DNA of 64,000 nucleotides, from contig JABMLP010000020.1 of NCBI GenBank assembly GCA_013176395.1, forward strand, positions 124,001 to 188,000. The letters run 5' to 3'. This DNA comes from Venturia oleaginea (Eukaryota > Ascomycota > Dothideomycetes > Venturiales > Venturiaceae). This document shows positions 53,107 through 61,820 of this stretch, piece after piece. The notes under the pieces were generated by a model. That model ran no database searches, was not told the origin of the DNA, and worked only from the letters and a program-made list of their open reading frames with translations. How positions within the stretch are numbered: the first letter of the stretch is position 1; every line of letters starts with the position of its first letter. The position numbers and the translations under genes are program-made.

Positions 53107-53622
53107 TTGATTGATTGATTGATTGATTGATTTTATCCTACTCGGTTGCAGCCGCTTAATCACGCAGCTATGTCCGGTTAGGAGGACTTCATCAGACAGC
53201 CGACACGTGATAGATTATATAATCCACCGCGCCCCACTTCGCCCCGTTCACTGAAACAAGACCAGCTGTGCCCTCGGTCCTCCCCCTTTTCCCCTAACCA
53301 GTATCTCCAAATGCCCGCGGGCTCTTGTAGATACTGGTTACTCTGCTAGTATATCTGTGCTATGTAGACTCAAGAGGCAATGCCTCGTGTTTCGCTATCC
53401 TTCTACCTACAGTATCCTTCTACCTACAGTCTCCCTCTAGTGCTCAGCTTTGTCTATCTGTTTCGCCTTATCCCTCAAGGCCAATGGGTTCCCTAAGTAT
53501 GTTTCTGCTTGTGAAAGTTGCCTTGCACCAGATTCCTATGCGGCAGTGTATTTGGTTGTGTGATGCTGGAGACAATAGTAACCATCGTAGTCGTGATTTC
53601 GCTGCTTGGGTGTGATACTCCG

Positions 53623-54092
53623 TGTTACGCAGAGGCTATGGCTCAAGTAATATAGCTGGAATTGGCTATTCCGTACAGTGAGGTTCAAGTAATCCTGGGG
53701 CGACAATATCGTATCAAACAAGTGTAGCGAAGTTTGTGAGATATAAGAGTCGTGAATTGTGCTAAGTAACTAAAGCAATAGCGAAGTAACTATGAGAGTG
53801 AAGATACGAGATACTGAGGGAGCAGTGTCTCGTCCTTTATATAGAGATCCCATCTCTATGAAAATCCTCCGTTCATTATGATCATCCCGATCATGATGAA
53901 CAGCCTGAGCGGAATGAACACAAACGTTCATTCTGCTTACCTTGCCAAGAATGATCAACCACGTGATCCTTCAACCCCGTGTAACAATCATCCAATCATA
54001 AGAAGACATGATGGTATGCACTTAGGAATCCAAATGCATACGAATGCATCAAATATAATCCTGTACACGCTCACGTGACAGTATCTGTAACA
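53623..54092 (-). repeat. 3' LTR of Gy-E (470 bp)
   Basis: It begins at the plus-strand TGTTACGC and ends CTGTAACA. Compared with the 5' LTR, it has ATCATGATGAAC for ATCATAATGAAC and a T for a C at 54086. A purine tract, AAGAAGGAGGGCTA on the minus strand, lies immediately upstream in element sense (54093-54106). Confidence 0.95.
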
Positions 54093-54166
54093 TAGCCCTC
54101 CTTCTTAGTAAGCTGGTCCCACAGCGCTTACTTAAGGTCACACGGACCCCGCACAGAAAACCAAAG

Positions 54167-54745
54167 ATGTCTTCTGCATCATCTTTACGACGCAAACGTA
54201 TCGCCGACGAGATCGAACAACAAGGTGATCCATCCGCTATCGCCTGCGAATACTGCTTCAAATATAACATCCTTTGCATCATTATGCCGTCGTCGAAGTC
54301 GCTGAAATGCGCAAGCTGCGCCAAGAAGGGAATTAAGTGTGTCGATGTGTCCTGGGCTTCCCTAGACAAAACGAGAGAACAAACAAAGAAGTCGTTATCT
54401 CGTGACGAGGAGAAGCTGGGGAAAATCCTTATTGAAATGCAAAGAGTGTTGAGTGAGCAACAAGAGTTGTTGTCTCGGATATCAAGGAATCGCAAACTCT
54501 TGGAGTTGGCTGAGGCGAGAGCAAAAACGAAAACAATTTGTTTATTAGAGGAACTCGAGGAAGAGGAGGAAGAGAAACGGAGAGTAAACGGTGGGCTTTC
54601 GAACGGTGAGCTCGCCGAAGCTTCTAACGATCTTTCCGTCTTCCTTGGTTCGATCGAGACTTCAGGGATGAAGGTCTGGAATGCTCTGGATGTTCCCGAT
54701 GGAAATCCCGCAGAGCTTGGAGAGAGTTCTTCAAGTGTGACATAG
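54167..54745 (+). CDS. Antisense zinc-cluster / coiled-coil protein of Gy-E
   Basis: A 192-codon frame runs opposite to pol. It starts 75 bp inside the 3' LTR border and overlaps the last 122 bp of pol. Residues 27-60 hold six Cys as C-x2-C-x6-C-x10-C-x2-C-x6-C (CEYC, then ILC, then LKCASC, then GIKC), which is exactly the spacing of fungal Zn(II)2Cys6 clusters. A helical, charged stretch of heptad type follows (about 75-145, with EEEEEEK near its end), then a Ser-rich tail. In GAL4-type regulators the cluster binds DNA and the helix dimerises, but the basic residues usual between the first Cys pairs are mostly missing. The 3' LTR could supply a promoter on this strand. Function is unknown; regulation of the element or of chromatin is a guess. 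Confidence 0.7.
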   Translation: MSSASSLRRKRIADEIEQQGDPSAIACEYCFKYNILCIIMPSSKSLKCASCAKKGIKCVDVSWASLDKTREQTKKSLSRDEEKLGKILIEMQRVLSEQQELLSRISRNRKLLELAEARAKTKTICLLEELEEEEEEKRRVNGGLSNGELAEASNDLSVFLGSIETSGMKVWNALDVPDGNPAELGESSSSVT

Positions 54746-57575
54746 GCTCCCAAGTGTTTTCCGAGGTAGGATAGCCTTTCCACTTAATGAGGTACTTGTG
54801 CTGACGTTGCACAATAGCATGGTTAACGACAGTTTCGACATCATACTCAGGCTCGAGTTGATCGCCTTGGAGTATCGTTTTTTGGTCAAGCGGGGCGTCT
54901 GGATGTGCTGGTTCAAGCAGGGAGACATGGAATACCGGGTGTATTCTCATTCCCTTAGGTAGCTTGAGTTTGTAATTGACTGCACCTTTAACTTCGTCGA
55001 TTTCGAAAGCGCCGAGCTTTCTGAAGTCAAGTTTCTCGCTTGGTCTTTTTGTCTTGATGTTGCGTCGCCATAGGTAAACTTTATCCCCCTTCTTAAGAAC
55101 AGGTCCCACTGTTCTTTTCTGATTCACACGCATAGCCATGCGCATGTTCAAGAAGGTAATGTCATACTTCAATTGGTCGTGAAGCTGTGACAACTCAGAT
55201 GCAACAACCGTTGCGTCTGTGGGTAATAGGTTTCCTTGCTCAATCTCGAATTGAGGTTCTCGTCCAAAGTTAGCAAAGAATGGAGACATCCTGATGGTGT
55301 CTTGAACAGTAGCATTATAAGCGAATGCTGCAAGAGGTAAAAGCGATACCCAATTGCTTTGATCGTCATCGACGTATATGCGAAGGTACTGTTCCATTGT
55401 CTGGTTCATTCTTTCTGTTTGTCCATCCGTCTGAGGGTGGTAAGCTGTTGATAAACTTCTTCTGATCTTTAGCATCTCACAGAGCTCTTCCCAGAAATGA
55501 GAGGTGAAGAGGCTGTCTCGATCTGAGATAATATTATCAGGAATGCCATGCTTGCTGACGACATCTCGTAAGAATACTCCTGCCAAGTATCGCGTGTCGT
55601 AGCCTTTTGGTAGTGGGATAAAGATCGCGTACTTCGTGAGTCGATCTATCACAACCATGATGTGTTCGTACTGAACACCATCCAAGCTTGGAGAAGGTGG
55701 CAAAGGTCCAACGAAATCCATGGATATGGTTTTCCATGCGCCGTGAGGCGCTTTGTTGGGTTGGAGAAGTCCGTAGGGCTTGTGTCGTTCGTATTTGGCT
55801 TTCTTGCAAAGAACACACTTTCCTATTTCCTTGAAAACTTCCTGTCGCATGCGAGGGAAGTAGAAGGTATTCTGGAGTCGTGAAAGGACAATCTCTGGTC
55901 GGCAATGACCGTTAAGCGGAGATTCATGTTGGTGTAGGATGTACTGTTTCCTTAGGCTTGCGGGAAGATATACCAGGTCGTTGAAGATAAACAAGCCATC
56001 TTCAATACGGGTATTCAGATCCGCTGATTGAATATAGCCTTGTACATCTGGATCCTTTTGTTGCGCGTTCCTGACCTCTTGCCAATAAGAGGGCTTTCCA
56101 GACTGGAGTAATGATACCTGGTGTATAAGGGCATTACCTTCCTGTCGGAATAAAGCGCGTTCGACTCTCTCTTTTTCTCCTGCCATAAAGTCTTCTCTTC
56201 GACTTAATGCATCGGCGTTGATATTTTCCTTTCCTTTCTTGTAAAGGATTTGGAAACTGTAAGATGACAGCTCTTCTGACCATCTTAGTTGCCGTCGATT
56301 CAATTCCTTTGTTGTCGTGAAATTCCGCAGGTTCTTATGGTCGGAATACACAGTGATCTTGTGTTTCGCTCCTTCAAGATAATGCTTCCAGTGCTTGAAG
56401 GCATCAACTATTGCCATAAGTTCTTTGTCTGACGTGGAGTAGTTGATTTCTGCTTTCAGGAATTTTCGTGCATGGTAAGCTACCGGTCTTAGCTTTCCAT
56501 TTGAATCGGGTTGGCTGAGGCATGCTCCGAGGGCTCGATCGGATGCATCCGCCTCGACTGTGGCTGGTTTTTTTGGGTCAAACAGTTGCAGAATAGGTGG
56601 TGTGGTTAACCGTGTCTTGAGTGCGTCAAAGGCCTTTTGCGCATGCTCATTCCATTCGAAAGTAATCCATTTCTTCATCAATCCCGTAAGGGGTTCTGCA
56701 ACCTCGGAAAAGCCTTCGATGAATTGTCGGTAGTAGTTTGCGAAGGCGTGAAATGACTGTACTCCTTTGACGTTCGAGGGTACTGGCCAATCGCGGACCT
56801 TCTGGTAGATTTCCGGATCGATCTCAAGTCCAGCTTGAGAGACAAAACATCCAACGAACTTGATTCGTTGCTTGTGGAATTCGCTTTTCGATGGTTTTAG
56901 CCGTAGGTTAAATTTCATCAGTGCGCGGAGGACTGTTCGAACGTGTTTGACGTGTTCTTCGAACGTTCGAGAGTAAACCAAAATATCGTCCATATAAACA
57001 GACACAAACTTGTCTAAATGTTCACGAAGAACATTGTTCATATAGGCTTGCAGCGTAGCAGGGGCGTTTGTCAATCCGAAGGGCATGACAAGGTATTCGT
57101 AGTGCCCAAGGCGAGTGCGGAATGCTGTCTTCCACTCGTCACCTTCCTTAATCCTAATTCGATGAAAAGCCGCAGGAATATCGAATTTTGTGAACCATTT
57201 GGCTCCTTGGAGTCTGTCCCTCAACTCCTGGATTAAAGGCAGCGTGTACGCATTCTTCTCTGAAATCTCGTTCAGATGTCGGTAGTCGACACACAATCGT
57301 TGTGAACCATCGGGCTTGGGTACGTAGAAAACTGGATATCCGGCGGGTGACTTTGACTCCCGGATAAACCCTTTCTTCGTGAAATCGTCGATGTACTCAC
57401 GAAGGGTTTCAAGCTGATCTTCGCGCAGCGGGTAGATCTTGAACTTCTTGGGTTGTTCGTTGTTTTTGAGCTTGATCTCATGATCCCATGGTTGGTGTGG
57501 TGGAAGAGAATCCTCGATTGATTCCTCTTTGAAAAGTTCCGCAAATTCCTGGTACTCATTGGGAATTTGGAACAC
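54624..57575 (-). CDS. Gy-E Pol: RT, RNase H, integrase, chromodomain
   Basis: This 983-codon frame covers RT (FYVPKPDGSQRLCVDYRHLN near 110, catalytic SVYMDDILVYS near 195), RNase H (VEADASDRALG near 335, TSDKELMAI near 380, YSDHKNL) and the integrase zinc finger (H-x-H-E-S-P-L-N-G-H, C-V-L-C). The integrase core has MDFVGPLP, SDRDSLF and PQTDGQTERMNQ, a full D-D-E. A GPY-type tail and a chromodomain at about 895-945 (YLIKWKGYPTSENTWEPMSH) complete it. Upstream in the same frame is the protease, separated by a TAG at 57594-57596 (R-L-stop-T-E-E-D). Protease and RT were therefore one frame, and the stop is a CAG-to-TAG change or is read through. Confidence 0.95.
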   Translation of the reverse strand: MFQIPNEYQEFAELFKEESIEDSLPPHQPWDHEIKLKNNEQPKKFKIYPLREDQLETLREYIDDFTKKGFIRESKSPAGYPVFYVPKPDGSQRLCVDYRHLNEISEKNAYTLPLIQELRDRLQGAKWFTKFDIPAAFHRIRIKEGDEWKTAFRTRLGHYEYLVMPFGLTNAPATLQAYMNNVLREHLDKFVSVYMDDILVYSRTFEEHVKHVRTVLRALMKFNLRLKPSKSEFHKQRIKFVGCFVSQAGLEIDPEIYQKVRDWPVPSNVKGVQSFHAFANYYRQFIEGFSEVAEPLTGLMKKWITFEWNEHAQKAFDALKTRLTTPPILQLFDPKKPATVEADASDRALGACLSQPDSNGKLRPVAYHARKFLKAEINYSTSDKELMAIVDAFKHWKHYLEGAKHKITVYSDHKNLRNFTTTKELNRRQLRWSEELSSYSFQILYKKGKENINADALSRREDFMAGEKERVERALFRQEGNALIHQVSLLQSGKPSYWQEVRNAQQKDPDVQGYIQSADLNTRIEDGLFIFNDLVYLPASLRKQYILHQHESPLNGHCRPEIVLSRLQNTFYFPRMRQEVFKEIGKCVLCKKAKYERHKPYGLLQPNKAPHGAWKTISMDFVGPLPPSPSLDGVQYEHIMVVIDRLTKYAIFIPLPKGYDTRYLAGVFLRDVVSKHGIPDNIISDRDSLFTSHFWEELCEMLKIRRSLSTAYHPQTDGQTERMNQTMEQYLRIYVDDDQSNWVSLLPLAAFAYNATVQDTIRMSPFFANFGREPQFEIEQGNLLPTDATVVASELSQLHDQLKYDITFLNMRMAMRVNQKRTVGPVLKKGDKVYLWRRNIKTKRPSEKLDFRKLGAFEIDEVKGAVNYKLKLPKGMRIHPVFHVSLLEPAHPDAPLDQKTILQGDQLEPEYDVETVVNHAIVQRQHKYLIKWKGYPTSENTWEPMSHLKNSLQALRDFHREHPEHSRPSSLKSRSNQGRRKDR

Positions 57576-57593
57576 TGGACTATCCTCCTCTGT

Positions 57594-58097
57594 CTAGAGA
57601 CGATAGCAGTATGCCACTTCAACGTGTGTAGGCCTTTTCCGCAAAGGTCTTTGTGCTGTCCGTGTTCTAGCGCGCATGCTAGCCTGCACGGGATATCGAT
57701 GATCTGGGAACGTAAGTGTCAACGTCCCCCAGTCGATATGCGGATTGTGAGTTTGAAGCCATGGCAGACCAAGGATCAGATCCGAGTCTCCAATATTCGT
57801 GACGTCTAGAACGATCCGTTCTTTTCTCCCTTGTATCCACAAGGTTACGTCTGCTTCATAAATCACCATGCCTCCATTGGAGTCGACAGGTCTCCCATCA
57901 GCGATCGTTAATGAATATGGATACCGTTTCGACTTGATAGGTATTTTCCATTCATTCACTAAGGACTCGCTTAGGAGGTTCCTATCGGCGCCAGTGTCGA
58001 TGAAGGCCAATGCTGGTACATAGTCGATCTTTGCTTCGACCAGCATCTTAGGTATACCAAGGTTATTCAGGGAATGAGGCGCTTCAATTGGATTCAA
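57594..58097 (-). CDS. Gy-E protease
   Basis: This is a retropepsin of about 165 residues with the canonical active site AFIDTGADRNLLSES and the conserved DSDLILGLPWLQTHNP. It matures Gag-Pol by cutting the polyprotein. The frame is in the -1 register relative to gag, with no ATG at its start (TTG is used for the coordinate), and overlaps the end of gag by about 20 nt. The stop at 57594 is in frame with RT and may be a recent mutation. Confidence 0.88.
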   Translation of the reverse strand: MNPIEAPHSLNNLGIPKMLVEAKIDYVPALAFIDTGADRNLLSESLVNEWKIPIKSKRYPYSLTIADGRPVDSNGGMVIYEADVTLWIQGRKERIVLDVTNIGDSDLILGLPWLQTHNPHIDWGTLTLTFPDHRYPVQASMRARTRTAQRPLRKRPTHVEVAYCYRL

Positions 58098-58108
58098 CAG
58101 AGGCCTCT

Positions 58109-60133
58109 CTACTGTTGATCCACCTCATTTCCCGAATTCTCGTGCCATTTGCATGCATGCTTCGTGTTGACTGCGATGTCCAATCGTTGGACAAGGTGTC
58201 GAAGGTTCCTTGTCCCATTCGGATGGTGTGGGCAGGTGAAGTCGATACAAGCATCTGGGTTGAGTCCCTTATGGTGAGGGTCATCCTGATCGATGGCTCG
58301 CTTGATGTCCCTGACAAAGCGATTAATTCGGAATGTCTTGAATTCTGAATCTTCCTCATCGTCGTCTGTGGATTCCTCTTCAGAACTGTCTTCTTCCTCA
58401 GATCCGTCGTCGTCGCTAGGCACGGTTTGAGAAGAGTTGTTCTTGTAAGCAATCGGTAGTTCCTCGTTGTTCGTTCCTCCCGGGGCATTCGCCAATGCAG
58501 CGTTGAGGTCGAGTTCCGGAACGTCGGAATCATTCGATTCTTCGAAGTCCTGGTGCTGGGGGAGATCGCACTCCTCGCTTGTGCACCAGTTCATAGGTAC
58601 ATGTTTATGGTATTCGCTCGTAGCGTCGGTTCGGACGTTGGGGATTTCCATGATCTTTCGACGGGTTGTATGATTAATCTCTTCGTCGTGAAAAGGATGG
58701 AATACCCAATCTTTCTCGCCTGGGTCCTGCTCGGATTTGTGCTCCCACATCAGGCACTCTTTAAGCTGGCACCAGTTTGCTGGAATGATCCAGTGGAGAT
58801 CGTGTCCTGCATCTGTTCGAACATTCGGGCGTCTACTAACGAGTTTGACGGCCGTTGCTGTATTACCGACCCGAGCTTGGTTAACCCCGTACTCTGGTGT
58901 TGGTAATCCTGCTCGTTCGCAGATTTTCGCGATGCTGTCGGGTGACGAACTCATCATTGCGAGATGTCCTTTGCCTTGACCGTTGTAACCTTTCCTACCC
59001 CTTGGGTAGTATCCGGAACCCTCTTTCTCGGATCGGTGTACTTCACAGTCGTCCTCATAGCAAGCTGTCCAGCTTAGTACGTCGTGGTCTGAAAGTTTGA
59101 CTGACAGTACTACAGCGTTGGATCGGATAGCGTTGAGGTGTACTATGGACGGGTTTCCAAATCGTTGTCCCTGATTCGTGAAACGTCCATTGTTGTTCTT
59201 CTTAGGCTGTCGACATTTGTTGGCGTAATGTCCTGTTTTACCGCAGTTATAACATTTTCCTTTCTGACCTGTGCCTTTCTTGGGTCCACGTGGAGCGCTT
59301 TGAATCTTGTCAAGCTCCATCGGCTGTGGTCCGTACGGATCAACGCGTCGAGCGCTTGTATTAGCTCGCCCGTGGTTTCCGTTTCCTCGATAAGAACTTG
59401 CTCCCTTCCTTTGGAGTTTTCTTTCGAAAAGGCGGTTATCGATCTTGATTGACGACTCAATCATCGAGTGTAGGTCCTGAGGCTGATCTTCCTTCCTACT
59501 GATTTCATCCTTGATATCCTCCTTGAGGCCATCGTAGTATCGGCTGAGCAGAGCCTCACTTCCCCAATTAAGGTGTGCAGCGATGCGCTGGAAGTGGGCG
59601 GAGTAGTCTGCAGCTGATATATGTTGTCTCAAAACCTTCAGTTCTCTTTCGGCGATTCTCTTTTCATCAACATTTCCAAAGACCATGTTGATTTCTTTCA
59701 AGAACTCTCCGTGTGAAAGGAAGAGTCTCCTGTACTCGTAATCGTCGGGATCCGTAAGATACTCGTTGAGGCGGTCCTCAATCCATGCGTAAGCTGTTCC
59801 TCGCATGTAGCTGATAACAAACATGACTCTCTTTTCTTGGGTAGCGAACTCGGAAGCGTTCCAATACATGTAAAGATTGCATTGTGTAAGGAATGTCTTA
59901 AGTTTTCCGCGTTCTCCCTTGAACACTTCGGGTGGATTGACCTTGACCTTGTTTTGATCGTTTCGGGTTTCGTTCTGTGCCGAAGAGCTTGGTGTAGCTT
60001 GAGGTGCCATCTCTTCTTCGTCGTCGCTCGATTCTGGTTCTACCGTACGTTGTCTTTGCGGTGGAGGCGGCGGCGGCGGTGGCGGAACGGATTCTTTTCG
60101 TTTCCCTTGACCCTTGGATGAAACCGTGGACAT
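58109..60133 (-). CDS. Gy-E Gag with extra Cys/His-rich C-terminal region
   Basis: This 674-residue Gag is long for the family. It starts with a poly-Pro run (about residues 17-26) and an acidic patch, then a capsid-like region (VFKGERGKLKTFLTQCNLY from about 70). A canonical zinc knuckle (C-Y-N-C-G-K-T-G-H-Y-A-N-K-C) lies near 290-305. The remaining 340 residues carry a recurring pattern C-x4-C-x2-4-H preceded by Trp/His. It is seen in WTACYEDDCEVH, NWCQLKECLMWEH, NWCTSEECDLPQH and CIDFTCPHH, interspersed with acidic segments. The same region recurs as a diverged relic at 19331-19752. Its role is unknown; extra nucleic-acid or metal binding is plausible. The start ATG is 53 bp from the 5' LTR. 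Confidence 0.93.
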   Translation of the reverse strand: MSTVSSKGQGKRKESVPPPPPPPPPQRQRTVEPESSDDEEEMAPQATPSSSAQNETRNDQNKVKVNPPEVFKGERGKLKTFLTQCNLYMYWNASEFATQEKRVMFVISYMRGTAYAWIEDRLNEYLTDPDDYEYRRLFLSHGEFLKEINMVFGNVDEKRIAERELKVLRQHISAADYSAHFQRIAAHLNWGSEALLSRYYDGLKEDIKDEISRKEDQPQDLHSMIESSIKIDNRLFERKLQRKGASSYRGNGNHGRANTSARRVDPYGPQPMELDKIQSAPRGPKKGTGQKGKCYNCGKTGHYANKCRQPKKNNNGRFTNQGQRFGNPSIVHLNAIRSNAVVLSVKLSDHDVLSWTACYEDDCEVHRSEKEGSGYYPRGRKGYNGQGKGHLAMMSSSPDSIAKICERAGLPTPEYGVNQARVGNTATAVKLVSRRPNVRTDAGHDLHWIIPANWCQLKECLMWEHKSEQDPGEKDWVFHPFHDEEINHTTRRKIMEIPNVRTDATSEYHKHVPMNWCTSEECDLPQHQDFEESNDSDVPELDLNAALANAPGGTNNEELPIAYKNNSSQTVPSDDDGSEEEDSSEEESTDDDEEDSEFKTFRINRFVRDIKRAIDQDDPHHKGLNPDACIDFTCPHHPNGTRNLRHLVQRLDIAVNTKHACKWHENSGNEVDQQ

Positions 60134-60173
60134 AGGTTTGTTGGATACTTCGTCAACCTTACTGTATAGAGCG

Positions 60174-60655
60174 GTATCTTCACTATGTTACGCAGAGGCT
60201 ATGGCTCAAGTAATATAGCTGGAATTGGCTATTCCGTACAGTGAGGTTCAAGTAATCCTGGGGCGACAATATCGTATCAAACAAGTGTAGCGAAGTTTGT
60301 GAGATATAAGAGTCGTGAATTGTGCTAAGTAACTAAAGCAATAGCGAAGTAACTATGAGAGTGAAGATACGAGATACTGAGGGAGCAGTGTCTCGTCCTT
60401 TATATAGAGATCCCATCTCTATGAAAATCCTCCGTTCATTATGATCATCCCGATCATAATGAACAGCCTGAGCGGAATGAACACAAACGTTCATTCTGCT
60501 TACCTTGCCAAGAATGATCAACCACGTGATCCTTCAACCCCGTGTAACAATCATCCAATCATAAGAAGACATGATGGTATGCACTTAGGAATCCAAATGC
60601 ATACGAATGCATCAAATATAATCCTGTACACGCTCACGTGACAGTATCCGTAACA
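60174..60655 (-). repeat. Gy-E 5' LTR (60186-60655), promoter and self-primer site
   Basis: On the minus strand a TATATAAAGG box (60397-60406) is followed after about 30 bp by GTATCTTCACT (60370 down to 60360), the predicted 5' end of the transcript. The site AGTGAAGATAC (minus strand of 60174-60184), one base inside the LTR border, is its exact 11-nt complement. The LTR also holds a near-perfect hairpin, GTTCATTATGATC then ATCCC then GATCATAATGAAC, at about 60434-60464. Confidence 0.9.
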
Positions 60656-61820
60656 CTCCGGGTATGCCCGTAGACGAGGCTGTCTGGTAGCTGCCGTATT
60701 GTATGGCGCCGATCGTGCTATAGACCTGCCGTCTTCTAGTCGGAGCCTACCTGCTGCTAGTCGCTCTCCCTGCTTGCTATATCGCGCTCCTACTCTTGCC
60801 AATGCCATAACTGGGACGCAACAGCCTGGGGAGAGGCTCAAGGCTACGTCTGCTAGCTTACAGGGAGGAGATTTGCCGCCAATAGGCTCCTTCTATGCGT
60901 CCTTACTACTTACTGTGTCGCGCACCTACTCTTGCCAATGCCATAACTGGGAGGCAACAGTTTGGGGAGAGGCTCAAGGCTCTGAACATCAGCTTGCAGC
61001 AGGACGGTTTGCGGAGACGATAGTAGATGAGGTTCTCTAGCAGCTGCCGTATCGTTTCGCACCGATTGTGTTGTAGACCTGTCGTCTTATAGTCGGAGCC
61101 TATCTGCTGCTAGTCGCTCTCCCTGCTTGCTATCATCGCGCTCCTACTCTTGCCAATGCCATAACTGGGACGCAACAGTCTGGGGAGAGGCTCAAGGCTA
61201 CGTCTGCTAGCTTACAGGGAGGGAATTTGCCGCCAATAAGCTTCTTCTATACGTCCTTACTACTTACTGTGTCGCGCACCTACTCTTGCCAATGCCATAA
61301 CTGGGAGGCAACAGTTTGGGGAGAGGCTCAAGGCTCTAGGCAACAGCTTGTAGCAGAACGGTTTGCCAAGACGTTGGGAGAGGTTGTCTAGTCGTTGCAG
61401 TGGTGTGTGGTGTCGATTGTTGCACACCGGGCGTCTGGTGTTTGAGTTGTGTTGAAGGTATTGCTGTTCTAGCGGTGACTCTTCGACTCGGAGCGTTGCA
61501 GTGTCATCTGGGGTGATGGACTAGCCGGGAGATAGTGACTAGATGGTTGCTGTTGTCTTTGGTGGACGCATCGTTCGTGTAGCTTGCTCATGTATTCGTG
61601 TGCTTGCTATGCCGTGGCCGCGACGGCGACTCTAGAGGTATCTCATCGACGCTGAGGGACGCGCGATGGCCTCTAGAGGCCGGAGCGGCCAATGGCAGAG
61701 GTGTTTTGATGATCTTTAGATGATAATTCTGTAAATTCCAAAAATTGAGTTCTCGCTGTGTGTGCTGTTTTTCCCTTCGCGTGGTATGAGGAGGCAGATA
61801 TACCATGGAATTTGTTAGAA

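Larger units (their letters stand above)
53623..60655 (-). mobile_element. Ty3/gypsy chromodomain element Gy-E, full length, 7033 bp
   Basis: The LTRs are 470 bp (60186-60655 as 5', 53623-54092 as 3') with two differences seen by eye. The target duplication CTCCG is at 53618-53622 and 60656-60660. R1 gives the unoccupied site (GATACTCCGGGTA). Gag, protease and RT-integrase frames are present, and an extra antisense frame lies at the 3' end. The only obvious break is a TAG between protease and RT, so this is the youngest large element and close to intact. Confidence 0.97.
53093..61792 (-). repeat. Repeat R, copy R2 (53107-61778), with 14-bp target duplication and Gy-E inside
   Basis: GCGTGGTATGAGGA flanks the repeat at 53093-53106 and 61779-61792. 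On the left it carries (TGAT)n then TTTTATCC. Removing Gy-E and its CTCCG duplication leaves about 1634 bp, collinear with R1. A long, irregular duplication and a simple-repeat tail point to target-primed reverse transcription, so R is probably a non-autonomous non-LTR element moved by a LINE. It has no plausible protein frame. Confidence 0.82.

Noticed and set aside
54049..54783. 244-codon minus-strand Ser-rich frame opposite the antisense zinc-cluster gene
   Set aside because: The Ser runs come from the complement of the Glu/Lys-rich helix on the plus strand, and the frame begins inside pol and ends inside the LTR. The plus-strand frame has the ordered Cys pattern.
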